A DNA stretch of 64,000 nucleotides, taken from positions 87,054 through 151,053 of the forward strand of contig JAJECP010000039.1 of assembly GCA_022821985.1 (NCBI GenBank). The letters run 5' to 3'. The position numbers and the translations under genes were made by a program. The notes beneath the pieces were generated by a model. The model ran no database searches. It was not told the DNA's origin and worked only from the letters and a program-made list of their open reading frames with translations. Positions 50,235-58,975 of the stretch are shown here, piece by piece. Each line of letters starts with the position of its first letter. The stretch's first letter is position 1. This DNA is from Acidimicrobiia bacterium. GTDB taxonomy: Bacteria > Actinomycetota > Acidimicrobiia > Acidimicrobiales > Poriferisodalaceae.

Positions 50235-53200
50235 GTGTGCGGGATTGTGGCCGTCCTCGGCCGCCGCGACGACCGGGTTGCGCTGGAGGCGTCCGCCGTC
50301 GTCCCGCGGCTGCATGAAGCCGCCGACCTGCTTGCCGCCGCGGCGTCCGGGGGCAGCTCCGACACTCCCTTTGACGCTCGTGACCTGCTCGAACGGCTGG
50401 AAGCGGCAGCCACGGTGCTGCGTGGCGCCGACGAGGCGCTGCGATCGGTGCCCGGAGTCCGCCTGCTGGTATCCGACCCGAAATGCGTGCTCGACATCGA
50501 GACCGCCTTGGCGACGATGGATGCAATCGTCGATCGCATCAACAGGGCCGTTGATGCGGGCGACGTGCTGCCCGGCGACGAGAGCGCCCGAATCGAGCAG
50601 ATCAATGCCTGCCTGAGCGAGCTAGCCGACCACGCATTCGCATTGCGCCGAGACCGTCTGCGGATGGCGCGAGAAGTCGTCGGACTCTGGGGCGCCACGC
50701 CCCCGCCGGCGGCCGTTGGAGGACTCTGGTCGATCCAAGTGGCGCTGTCCGCACTCGATCGTCTCGAGGTTCGAGGGCGGGACTCGGCCGGGCTGCAGGT
50801 ATTCGTTCACGGGGCGCGCCTCGACGCCGATACCGGCAGCGGCGGCGGCGCGCACGGCGGACGGCTCACTGACCCACTCTTCGGCGCCGGCGCGGCGCGG
50901 GACACCGGCAATGGGCTGGCGTTCGTGTACAAAACCGCATCGGAAATCGGAGAGCTCGGCGACAACACGGCGGCCCTGCGATCGCAGATCCGCCAGGACA
51001 GCTTGCTGCGCTGGGCGCTGTGTGCCGACGGTGCCGAGACAGTCGTGCTGGGCCACACGCGGTGGGCCAGCATCGGCATTGTCTCGGAGCCCAACACCCA
51101 TCCCCTCGATGCGTGGGATCCCTCCGCACCAGGCACGGAAGGCGCTGATCTAGTGCACATCGCCGCTGTGCTCAACGGTGACGTGGACAACTACGCCGAC
51201 CTGATCGCGCAGCGACGGCTTCAGATTGCACCGGAGATCACCACTGACGCCAAAGTCATCCCGACGATCCTGCGCCAGACGCTCGCGGCAAGCTCGAACG
51301 GCGGGCATTCCGCAGGCAGTTCAGAACAGCTTCGGCAAGCCTTCGCTGGGTCAGAACAGCTTCGGCAAGCCTTCGCTGATGCCGTCAGCAGCTTCGAGGG
51401 CTCGGTGGCGATTGCGGCGCATGTCTCTGCGATGCCCGACGTGGTGGCGTTGGCGTTGCGGGGGAGCGGGCAAGCGCTGTACGTGGGTGCAACAGGCGCG
51501 TCGTATGTCGTCGCCAGCGAGCCGTACGGCTTGGTGGAGGAATGCCGCCAGTACGTCCGTCTCGATGGGGAGACCCCGTCCGATCCGGCGAACCCTGTGG
51601 GCAGCCGCGGTCAGATCATGCTGGTCGGTGCGCCCACTGGCGCGGTAGCCGAGCTCACCGCGCTGCGGCGCTGCTCCTACGACGGTACGGAGTTGCCCGT
51701 CGAAGCCAGTGACATCGTCACCGCCGAGGTCACCACCCGTGACATCGACCGGGGCGACTACCCGCACTTCCTGCTGAAGGAGATCGGCGAGGCCCCCCGG
51801 TCGCTCCGGGCCACATTGCGTGGCCGCATAGAGACAGACACAGACACAACCCCGGCCGGCCCGTGGCGGCACGCCCGGCTTGGGCCCGACGCCCTGCCCG
51901 CCGACGTCCGCTCCCGGCTGCGCGACGGCTCGATCCGTCGCATCGTCGCCATCGGCCAAGGCACAGCAGCGGCCGCGGCATCGTCGCTCCCTCATTTCTT
52001 CGAGACCCTTCTAGAGCCGTCGCGCACGCTGCGCAGCGTTGAGGCGACGGCGCCCCTGGCGACTGAGTTCAGCGGCTTCGGCCTGCATGCCGACCTGTCC
52101 GACACGCTGGTCGTGGCTGTCAGCCAATCCGGCACCACCACCGATACCAATCGCACGGTCGACCTCGCTCGCGCCCGGGGGGCGGCCGTGGTCGCCATCG
52201 TCAACCGGCGCGGCAGCGACCTGACCGACCGGGCCGACGGCGTGCTCTACACCTCCGACGGCCGCGATGTGGAGATGTCGGTGGCCTCCACCAAGGCCTT
52301 CTACGCACAGGTTGCGGCGTGCGCGCTGCTTGCTTCCGCCATCGCTGCCGACATCCGCCCGGACGACGCCGCGACGACCGCTGCCGTCAGCGATCTGCTC
52401 GGCGCACTGATCAAGCTGCCCGCCGCACTCGAAGCCGTGCTCGCATCGCACGACGAGATCGCCCGGATAGCCCGGCGCCACGTGGGCGCCCACCGCCACT
52501 GGGCCGTGGTGGGCAATGGCGCCAACCGGATCGCGTCCCGTGAGATTCGCATCAAGCTGTCCGAGGTCTGCTACCACGCCGTCGCCGAGGACGGGACGGA
52601 GGACAAGAAACACATCGACCTCTCGTGCGAGCCGCTCATCTGGGTGTGCGCGACAGGCCTCACCGGCTCCGTCGCCGACGACGCCGCGAAGGAGGTGGCG
52701 ATCTACCGGGCGCACCGGGCAACTCCCATCGTGGTGGCCTCCGCCGGCGCCGGCCGCTTCGACGCCGCCGCGGAGCTGCTGGAGGTTCCCGCCGTGCATC
52801 CGGCAGTGGACTTCATGCTGGCCACGGCCGCTGGTCACTTGTACGGCTACGAGGCGGCGCTGACGATCGACGCACTGGCCGATCCGCTGCGCGAGATGCG
52901 TGCCAGTACGGAATCGCTGCTCGCGGTTGCCGGCAGCGACGGGTCGCTGCCAGCGGCTCGCGATCAAGCTGGCGCTTCGCTCGCGGCCCCCGGCCGCGAG
53001 GGGGACCTGCTGGCCGTGCTGGCCGAGCGCCTGCGCGCCCCGGCCAATCGCTTCCGCGACGGCGTGCGCGCAGGCAGCTACGACGGGCACCTGCGGGCAG
53101 GCACTGCGGCTCGCCTCGGAGCGGTGCTGCGGTACGCGGTGGGCATGACGCCGCTGGAGATGTACCAGGCGGACATCGGCAAGGTGGGGCTGCCCTCGGT

Positions 53201-53921
53201 CGTCATTGACGACTTCACCGATGCCCTGAATATCGCCATCGACGAGCTCACCCGGCCGGTCGACACCATCAAGCACCAGGCCAAGACCGTCACTGTCGGC
53301 ATCTCGCGCGCCGACGAAACGCTGCTCGACTCGATGCTGGTGGCAGCAGCGCTCGAAGCCGGCGCGCCGAGGGATCGGCTGTCGTATGCGGCCCTGCGCA
53401 CCCTGGCTGCGCTCGACCCGGCAGTGGCCGAGGTCACCGGCTGGTCGCGCTACCGCATCGAGGGCCAGGTGGCATCGGCCAGCAGCCCGGAGATCACGAT
53501 CTGGCTGACCGATCGCGGCGGCACGGCGCTCGGCATCGAGTCGCGCACGGTGACCAACCCGCAGCTGCGCGGCAGCAAGCACCGTGCCGCCTACGAGCGG
53601 GAAGTCACCGTCGCCCGCGGCAGCGACGGCCGCACGGTGCTCCACATCCCCGAGACCAAGGACGGAACGACCACCGGGCTCACGCTGCTGCACTGCCGCT
53701 TCGTCGAGCGATTGCGTGCGCCTGCGATGCGGGCGGTGCTGATGGGCTATCGCGGTCGATACGGGGCGCTGGCCGACGCGGTCACGGAAACGCTGCCATG
53801 GTTCCGCGACGATCTGCTCGGCACGCTCGACGTCTTCGATCTGCTGACCCGACCGGTGTACGTGCTGGCCGAGCATTGGCTGGGCGCTGCGGCCCCGCCG
53901 GGCGACGAGCCGCGTGAGTAG
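50235..53921 (+). CDS. glmS: Giant glutamine-fructose-6-phosphate aminotransferase (GlmS-like) with insertions and C-terminal extension
   Basis: Forms glucosamine-6-phosphate from fructose-6-phosphate and glutamine. At 1228 residues it is twice the usual 610. GTG 50235 puts the nucleophile at Cys2 (CGIVAVLG). About 150 foreign helical residues (11-160) separate this from LDRLEVRGRDSAG (174-186). The glutaminase part goes on with GHTRWASIGIVSEPNTHP (273-290) and NGDVDNY (314-320). The linker YPHFLLKEIGEAPRSL (509-524) leads to the first isomerase domain (SQSGTTTDT at 630-638, STKAF at 685-689) and the second (about 745-880). About 130 inserted residues precede a GlmS-like end, AKTVTVG at 1016-1022, and about 200 further residues of unknown fold follow. 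The location after glmM supports the role. A 30-base tandem duplication lies at 51321. Confidence 0.88.
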   Translation: MCGIVAVLGRRDDRVALEASAVVPRLHEAADLLAAAASGGSSDTPFDARDLLERLEAAATVLRGADEALRSVPGVRLLVSDPKCVLDIETALATMDAIVDRINRAVDAGDVLPGDESARIEQINACLSELADHAFALRRDRLRMAREVVGLWGATPPPAAVGGLWSIQVALSALDRLEVRGRDSAGLQVFVHGARLDADTGSGGGAHGGRLTDPLFGAGAARDTGNGLAFVYKTASEIGELGDNTAALRSQIRQDSLLRWALCADGAETVVLGHTRWASIGIVSEPNTHPLDAWDPSAPGTEGADLVHIAAVLNGDVDNYADLIAQRRLQIAPEITTDAKVIPTILRQTLAASSNGGHSAGSSEQLRQAFAGSEQLRQAFADAVSSFEGSVAIAAHVSAMPDVVALALRGSGQALYVGATGASYVVASEPYGLVEECRQYVRLDGETPSDPANPVGSRGQIMLVGAPTGAVAELTALRRCSYDGTELPVEASDIVTAEVTTRDIDRGDYPHFLLKEIGEAPRSLRATLRGRIETDTDTTPAGPWRHARLGPDALPADVRSRLRDGSIRRIVAIGQGTAAAAASSLPHFFETLLEPSRTLRSVEATAPLATEFSGFGLHADLSDTLVVAVSQSGTTTDTNRTVDLARARGAAVVAIVNRRGSDLTDRADGVLYTSDGRDVEMSVASTKAFYAQVAACALLASAIAADIRPDDAATTAAVSDLLGALIKLPAALEAVLASHDEIARIARRHVGAHRHWAVVGNGANRIASREIRIKLSEVCYHAVAEDGTEDKKHIDLSCEPLIWVCATGLTGSVADDAAKEVAIYRAHRATPIVVASAGAGRFDAAAELLEVPAVHPAVDFMLATAAGHLYGYEAALTIDALADPLREMRASTESLLAVAGSDGSLPAARDQAGASLAAPGREGDLLAVLAERLRAPANRFRDGVRAGSYDGHLRAGTAARLGAVLRYAVGMTPLEMYQADIGKVGLPSVVIDDFTDALNIAIDELTRPVDTIKHQAKTVTVGISRADETLLDSMLVAAALEAGAPRDRLSYAALRTLAALDPAVAEVTGWSRYRIEGQVASASSPEITIWLTDRGGTALGIESRTVTNPQLRGSKHRAAYEREVTVARGSDGRTVLHIPETKDGTTTGLTLLHCRFVERLRAPAMRAVLMGYRGRYGALADAVTETLPWFRDDLLGTLDVFDLLTRPVYVLAEHWLGAAAPPGDEPRE
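51321..51380 (+). repeat. In-frame 30-bp tandem duplication within glmS
   Basis: Two 30-base units at 51321-51350 and 51351-51380 share their first 28 bases exactly and double the peptide SEQLRQAFA. The near-identity shows that the event is recent. Confidence 0.9.
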
Positions 53922-53933
53922 GACTGTCGGCAC

Positions 53934-54302
53934 GTGAGCACCTCGATCGGGCTCGACATGGTGGACGTCCAGCGATTCGCCGCAGTGCTCGAGCGACGCA
54001 GCGGCATGCGCGCCCGCCTGTTCACCCCCGCCGAGCTCGCCTACGCCATGGGGACGGTCGATCCCGACACCCGCCTCGCCGCCAGATTTGCTGCGAAGGA
54101 GGCGGTGATGAAGGTGCTGGGCGTCGGCTTGGGGGCGTGCAAGTTCCGCGATATCGAAGTGGCACGCCATCCCGGCGGCCGACCCGAACTGGTGCTCCGG
54201 GGCCTCGCGGCCGAACGCGCGGCGGCGGCCGGTCTGTCTGAATGGCAGGTGACGCTCACCCACACCGACTCGGTGGCGGCCGCCATGGTGCTGGCGCAAT
54301 AG
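53934..54302 (+). CDS. acpS: Holo-[acyl-carrier-protein] synthase
   Basis: Transfers 4'-phosphopantetheine from CoA to ACP. The 122 residues contain the magnesium and CoA motifs SIGLDMVDVQRF (Asp8) and RFAAKEAVMKVLG (Glu56), and the tail VTLTHTDSVAAAMVLA. GTG 53934 lies 12 bp after glmS. Length is normal. Confidence 0.96.
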   Translation: MSTSIGLDMVDVQRFAAVLERRSGMRARLFTPAELAYAMGTVDPDTRLAARFAAKEAVMKVLGVGLGACKFRDIEVARHPGGRPELVLRGLAAERAAAAGLSEWQVTLTHTDSVAAAMVLAQ

Positions 54303-54317
54303 GCCTGGAGCGAAACG

Positions 54318-55865
54318 GTGATCCCGATCGTGACGTCGGCTGAGATGGCGGCAATCGACGCGGCAGCGCCCGAAGGCACCGACGTGCTGGTGGCCCGTGC
54401 CGGCGCGGCTGTCGCAATCGCAGCCCGACGGATGATGGGTGGCACCTACGGGCGGCGGGTGCTTGTGGCCGCAGGCAAGGGCAACAACGGCGCAGACGGC
54501 CGGGTCGCAGCGGCGGCGCTGGAGCGATGGGGCGTGCGTTGCCGAGTCGTGACCCCACCCGAGGCACTGGAGCTCGTCCGCAGGGCCAATTCCGAGAGGC
54601 TGAGCCGGCAGGCGAAGCCGTGGCCTGAGCGGCCCGTGAGCGCAGCGAACAAGAGCGGGAAACGAGAGGCAACGAAACCGGAAGGTTCACCAATCCGCGC
54701 AGGCTCGAAGATGCCCACGTCGGCGGCATGGGACCTCGTCATCGACGCGGCGTACGGAACCGGGCTGCGCGGATCGTGGGGTGCGGATCGAGCACCGGCA
54801 GCACCCGTGCTGGCGGTCGACATCCCCTCCGGCATCGACGCGCTGACCGGTGAGGACCACGGTTGCTGGCCTGCGGCATTGACTGTGACCTTCGGGGCGC
54901 TGAAGCCGGGCCTGTTGCTGCACCCCGGGGCGGCTGCCGCTGGCGAGGTGGAGCTCGCCCCGATCGGGCTCGACGCCAGCGGGACGATGTCGTGGCTCGT
55001 GACCGATGCCGATGCCGACGCCTCGTTGCCGACCGCTGAGCCAGCGGCTCACAAGTGGCGCCGGGCTGTGCGGGTCATTGCAGGCTCGCCCCAGATGCGC
55101 GGCGCCGGACATCTCGTGTGCGCGGCCGCCCAGCAATCGGGCGCCGGCATGGTGGTGGTGAGCTCGCCAGGCGTGCGAGCGGCCGATGTCGCTCGACCGG
55201 CCGAGGCGGTGGCGCGCGACCTCCGGCCCACCGAATGGGCCGGACCCGCGCTCGCGGACATCAAACGCTTCGACGCTGCCGTCATCGGACCGGGGATCGG
55301 CACCGACCCCACCGCCTTGGCCCAGACAGCCCGCTTCATTGCCGACTGTCCGGTACCGCTGGTTGTCGACGCCGACGGCCTCACGGCACTCGCGGACCAT
55401 CCCGAGTGCCTGCATGAGCGGACACCGCCGACCATCCTCACGCCTCACGACGGGGAGTTCGCCAAGCTCACGGGCAGCCCGCCGGCGGCCGATCGGTTCG
55501 AGGCCGTGCGACGTGCAGCGGATGAATTCAATGCTGTTGTCCTGCTGAAAGGACCGACGACGCTCGTGGCCGCCTCAGCCGCCGTGCTGGCGGCCGCTTC
55601 GGGGACGGCTCGCTTGGCGACCGCTGGATCGGGCGACGTGCTCTCGGGTGTGATCGCCGCAGTTCTGTCCGCCGGTGCGACCGAGCCGAACGCCGTGCTG
55701 TCGCAGACCGCCGCCGCTGCGCACTGGCATGGTCGCACCGCCACCTTCGGCGGTCACGACCCCGCATCGGCCTTGACGCCGCTGACTGCGATGCACCAAG
55801 TCGAACTGCTGGGGGCAGTGCGAGCTGGCCTCGCTGCCTCCGCTGCCGAAACGAGCGGCACATGA
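54318..55865 (+). CDS. nnr: Bifunctional NAD(P)HX epimerase/dehydratase
   Basis: Repairs hydrated NADH and NADPH. The N-terminal YjeF epimerase domain has AAGKGNNGADGRVAA and VLAVDIPSGIDALTG; the C-terminal ribokinase-like dehydratase domain has LTPHDGEFAKLTG and the TAGSGDVLSG motif. Total 515 residues from GTG 54318. Within the epimerase domain, after EALELVRR, about 45 residues (translated from roughly 54582-54720; Lys/Arg/Ser/Pro-rich) have no counterpart in the family fold that I know and look like an in-frame insertion before WDLVIDAAYGTGLRG. The stop overlaps alr as ATGA. Confidence 0.93.
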   Translation: MIPIVTSAEMAAIDAAAPEGTDVLVARAGAAVAIAARRMMGGTYGRRVLVAAGKGNNGADGRVAAAALERWGVRCRVVTPPEALELVRRANSERLSRQAKPWPERPVSAANKSGKREATKPEGSPIRAGSKMPTSAAWDLVIDAAYGTGLRGSWGADRAPAAPVLAVDIPSGIDALTGEDHGCWPAALTVTFGALKPGLLLHPGAAAAGEVELAPIGLDASGTMSWLVTDADADASLPTAEPAAHKWRRAVRVIAGSPQMRGAGHLVCAAAQQSGAGMVVVSSPGVRAADVARPAEAVARDLRPTEWAGPALADIKRFDAAVIGPGIGTDPTALAQTARFIADCPVPLVVDADGLTALADHPECLHERTPPTILTPHDGEFAKLTGSPPAADRFEAVRRAADEFNAVVLLKGPTTLVAASAAVLAAASGTARLATAGSGDVLSGVIAAVLSAGATEPNAVLSQTAAAAHWHGRTATFGGHDPASALTPLTAMHQVELLGAVRAGLAASAAETSGT

Positions 55866-57073
55866 CCGACGCATCGCAGATGCGGCTGTCCGAACCCGAC
55901 GCATCGCAGATGCGTCCGACTTGGTGCGACATTGATCTCGACGCGCTCAACCGCAACCTGGCAGCGATCCGCCGACATGTCGGCCGGGCCGAAGTGGTGC
56001 CGGTGGTCAAGGCCAACGCCTACGGCCACGGCATCGCGCAGATCGGGCTGGCGCTGCAGGCTGCCGGGGTGTCGTGCGTGAGCGTCGCCTATGTCGAGGA
56101 AGCGCTGGCACTGCGCAACGCCGGATTGACCATCGACATCCATGTCCTCGGCGGCGCGGTCGAGCGCCAGATTCCCCTCTTCCTTGCCCACGACCTGATC
56201 CTCACGGCGCCGTCGATCGACAAGCTCCGCCAGATCGACGCAGCAGCTGCCGCTGCAGGCACCACCGCACGGGCGCATCTCAAGATCGACACCGGCATGG
56301 AGCGCATCGGCGTTCACCACTACAACGCCGAGGGGCTGTTCGCCGAATCGCTCCGCTGCCGCTCGGTTCGCGTCGAGGGCGTGTTCAGCCACTTCGCCAA
56401 CGCTGACAGCGGTGATCTGTCCGATGCGCGCAGGCAGCTCGATCGGTTCAGCGAGGCACTGGGCTTCTACGAACGCCATTCGCTGCCCACGCCCGTCCGG
56501 CACATGGCGGCGTCCGCGGCCATTGCCCGCCTGCCCGAAGCCCACCTCGACCGCGTCCGCCCGGGCATCGTGCTGTACGGCGTGGCTCCCAAGCCCGAGA
56601 TCGCGGCCGCCCTGCCGACCGAACCGGTGCTGAGCTGGCACAGCGAGGTCGTCTATTTCAAGGTGGTGCCCCGCGGTGCATCGGTGGGTTACGGCAGCAC
56701 GTGGACCGCAGACCGCCAGACCCGGGTGATCACCCTGCCCGTGGGGTACGCCGACGGCTACGCCCGTTCCCTGGGCACGGGTCCGCAGCAGGGGCCAGCG
56801 CAGGGACCGGCAAACGTGCTCATCGACGGTGCGCCGCACCCCGTGGTGGGCCATGTCTGCATGGATCAGACGATGGTCAACATCGGCGATGGCAGCGCCT
56901 ACAACGGAGACCGGGTCACTCTCGTCGGCCGGCAGGGCGACGAGCGTGTCACCATCACCGATCTGGCCGATTGGTCCGGTCGCAGCCCCTACGAAGTGCT
57001 CACCGGAATCTCGCTGCGCGTCCCTCGCGTCTACCGCCGGGCAGAGGCGCTGGGCTGCGGCTCAGCACGCTAG
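55862..57073 (+). CDS. alr: Alanine racemase
   Basis: PLP enzyme that makes D-alanine for peptidoglycan. The 403-residue protein has Lys50 in [10 protein letters not shown] for PLP and Tyr277 in ASVGYGSTW as the second base, plus [11 protein letters not shown] and [13 protein letters not shown]. The first 17 residues contain a duplicated DASQMR; ATG codons at 55880 and 55910 are alternative in-frame starts, and the last would give the normal family N-terminus. [11 protein letters not shown] near residue 305 is a small repeat. Confidence 0.96.
   Translation: MTDASQMRLSEPDASQMRPTWCDIDLDALNRNLAAIRRHVGRAEVVPVVKANAYGHGIAQIGLALQAAGVSCVSVAYVEEALALRNAGLTIDIHVLGGAVERQIPLFLAHDLILTAPSIDKLRQIDAAAAAAGTTARAHLKIDTGMERIGVHHYNAEGLFAESLRCRSVRVEGVFSHFANADSGDLSDARRQLDRFSEALGFYERHSLPTPVRHMAASAAIARLPEAHLDRVRPGIVLYGVAPKPEIAAALPTEPVLSWHSEVVYFKVVPRGASVGYGSTWTADRQTRVITLPVGYADGYARSLGTGPQQGPAQGPANVLIDGAPHPVVGHVCMDQTMVNIGDGSAYNGDRVTLVGRQGDERVTITDLADWSGRSPYEVLTGISLRVPRVYRRAEALGCGSAR
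55868..55914 (+). repeat. Duplicated 17-mer at the alr 5' end
   Basis: GACGCATCGCAGATGCG occurs at 55868-55884 and 55898-55914, identical, with a 30-base period that keeps the frame. Each copy contains an in-frame ATG and a small GCATCgcaGATGC inverted repeat. Confidence 0.85.
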
Positions 57074-57085
57074 ACAAGCTCCGTT

Positions 57086-57589
57086 ATGCGGTTCCGCACC
57101 ACGAGCGCCGAGGGGACGCGAGCTGTCGCGGCGGCGCTGGCCCCGCTCTTGCGCCCTGGCGATGTGCTGCTGCTGTCGGGCGACCTGGGCGCCGGCAAGA
57201 CGGTGTTCACGCAGGGGCTGGCGGCGGCTCTCGGGGTCGTCGAGCCTGTGACCAGCCCCACCTTCACGCTCGCGCAGAGCTACCAGGGGCGCTTGCGACT
57301 GCACCACCTCGACGTGTACCGGTTGGAGAACCTCGGCGAGGTGCTCGACCTGGACTTGCCCGAACTGCTCGACGACGATGCGGTGGTGTGCGTGGAGTGG
57401 GGCGAGGTGGTGATCGGCGAGCTGCCACGCGATTTCCTGCGCGTGCGCATCAGGCTTGCCGACCCCGGCGAATCGCCCGACATTCGCATCTTCGAGGCCG
57501 ACCTCGTCGGCCCGAGCTGGCACGCTCGCGCCGACTCGCTCGCCGCGGCGTGGCACTTCGCCGACAGCTTCCCGGTGCCGCCGTGTTAG
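57086..57589 (+). CDS. tsaE: tRNA t6A biosynthesis ATPase TsaE
   Basis: ATPase partner of the TsaB-TsaD complex that installs threonylcarbamoyl-adenosine 37. The 167 residues have the Walker A motif GDLGAGKT at 32-39, [12 protein letters not shown], and VCVEWGEVV as the Walker B-like part. It lies 12 bp after alr; tsaB follows after 25 bp. Confidence 0.94.
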   Translation: MRFRTTSAEGTRAVAAALAPLLRPGDVLLLSGDLGAGKTVFTQGLAAALGVVEPVTSPTFTLAQSYQGRLRLHHLDVYRLENLGEVLDLDLPELLDDDAVVCVEWGEVVIGELPRDFLRVRIRLADPGESPDIRIFEADLVGPSWHARADSLAAAWHFADSFPVPPC

Positions 57590-57614
57590 TGCACCTCTGC
57601 GCGGAGGCAGCGCA

Positions 57615-58313
57615 GTGCTAGTGCTCGGCATCGAGACAGCGACGCCACAGGTCGGTGTGGCCATCGGCGGGCACGAGGGCATCATCGCTTCGTTCCACAC
57701 CACCCGCGACCGGCGCCACGCCGAGACGCTCGTGCCGGCGATCCGGTTTCTGTGCGAGCAGGCGCAGATGAAGCTGTCGCAGATCGGCCTGGTGGCCGTC
57801 GATGTCGGCCCGGGCCTGTTCACCGGCTTGCGCGTGGGCCTGGCGACGGCGAAGTCCATCGCGCATGCCTGCCGGGTACCGATGATCGGCGTCTCCAGCC
57901 TCGACCTCACGGCATTCCCAGCACGCTTCAGCGATCGGCTCATCGTCTCCACCGTCGACGCTCGCCGGGGGGAGATTTTCTACGCCACCTATCGCCGGGC
58001 GCCTGGGGGCATCCAGCTCATGAGTCCGCCGGCCGTAGATCAGCCCGCCGACGTCGCTGCGCAGCTGATGGCAACGGGCGCGGAAACGCTCATCGTCGGT
58101 GACGGTGCCGACAGATACGCGGAGATGCTGGGCAACGTGCGGGGAGCGGAGATCGGCCGGGAGGGACTGCGCCATCCCAATGCCGGAGCGCTGGTGGAGC
58201 TAGCGCACGCCCGAGCGCTGCGCGAGGAGTTCGTGAGCCCGTCCGAGATCGCGCCGATGTACCTGCGCGCCCCCGACGCCCGCATCAACTGGCAGCAGCG
58301 GGAGCGATCGTGA
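57615..58313 (+). CDS. tsaB: tRNA t6A biosynthesis protein TsaB
   Basis: Non-catalytic partner of TsaD. GTG 57615 with GGAGG at 57603-57607 gives 232 residues starting LVLGIETATPQVGVAIG. The conserved GVGPGLFTG-like DVGPGLFTGLRVGLATAKSI segment and DARRGEIFYA are present. The longer frame from 57456 lies within tsaE. The stop overlaps rimI as GTGA. Confidence 0.94.
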   Translation: MLVLGIETATPQVGVAIGGHEGIIASFHTTRDRRHAETLVPAIRFLCEQAQMKLSQIGLVAVDVGPGLFTGLRVGLATAKSIAHACRVPMIGVSSLDLTAFPARFSDRLIVSTVDARRGEIFYATYRRAPGGIQLMSPPAVDQPADVAAQLMATGAETLIVGDGADRYAEMLGNVRGAEIGREGLRHPNAGALVELAHARALREEFVSPSEIAPMYLRAPDARINWQQRERS

Positions 58314-58975
58314 GTACAGCGCATACAGCGGCGGCCCCTGCAGGCCGGCGGCGTACTCCGGCTGCGCCTGGCCCAGCGCCCGTCATCGTCCCGATGCGCC
58401 GCAAGCATCTGCGCGAGATCCGCCGCATCGACAAGCTGGTGTACCCGAGGCCCTGGTCGATGGCCCTGTACCTGGACGAATTGCAGCGGGGCGGCGATCG
58501 GGTGTACCGCGTGGCCTGCACGCCGGGCCCAGACGGCCGACCGGCCGGCGTCATCGGCTACGGCGGCTTCATGATCGTGGCCGGTGAGGGGCACATCACC
58601 TCCGTAGCGGTGCATCCCCACTGCCAGGGTCACCGCGTGGGCGCACGGCTGATGCTGGAGCTGCACCGCGAGGCCCGACGCATCGATGGGCTGGAAGCGC
58701 TGACGCTGGAGGTGCGTTCTTCCAACACTGCGGCCCAGCGCCTCTACCGCTGGTTCGGCTATGCGCCCGTCGGCAGCCGCAAGAACTATTACCGGGGCGG
58801 CCCTGGCGGAAAGCGAGAGGACGCATTGGTCATGTGGTGCCACGACATCGACAGTCCCGCGCACGGCGAACGCCTGGATGGCATTGCCACGGCCCTCGGC
58901 ATTACCGAGGGCGGATCAGATACGGCCCTCGGCATTACCGAGGGCGCATCAGATACAGCCATGGGGGTGCAATGA
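58310..58975 (+). CDS. rimI: GNAT N-acetyltransferase, RimI-like
   Basis: Acetyltransferase of the RimI type, in other bacteria acetylating S18 or other N-termini. The 221-residue protein has the acetyl-CoA loop VAVHPHCQGHRVGARLM and the C-terminal NTAAQRLYRWFGYAPVGSRKNYY typical of RimI. Extra tails lie at both ends. The C-terminal one contains two tandem 11-residue units (ALGITEG...SDT) encoded by a 33-base repeat. It is embedded between tsaB and tsaD, which overlaps its stop as ATGA. Confidence 0.88.
   Translation: MSTAHTAAAPAGRRRTPAAPGPAPVIVPMRRKHLREIRRIDKLVYPRPWSMALYLDELQRGGDRVYRVACTPGPDGRPAGVIGYGGFMIVAGEGHITSVAVHPHCQGHRVGARLMLELHREARRIDGLEALTLEVRSSNTAAQRLYRWFGYAPVGSRKNYYRGGPGGKREDALVMWCHDIDSPAHGERLDGIATALGITEGGSDTALGITEGASDTAMGVQ
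58892..58957 (+). repeat. Two tandem 33-bp hairpin units at the end of rimI
   Basis: Units at 58892-58924 and 58925-58957 match at 31 of 33 bases. Each contains the perfect inverted repeat CCCTCGG-CATTA-CCGAGGG. They encode the repeated C-terminal tail of RimI and lie 15 bp before the tsaD start, so two stem-loops may form in the mRNA. Confidence 0.88.

Noticed and set aside
52011..54299. 762-codon minus-strand frame antisense to glmS and acpS
   Set aside because: It runs across two genes with clear motifs and has no recognisable domain.
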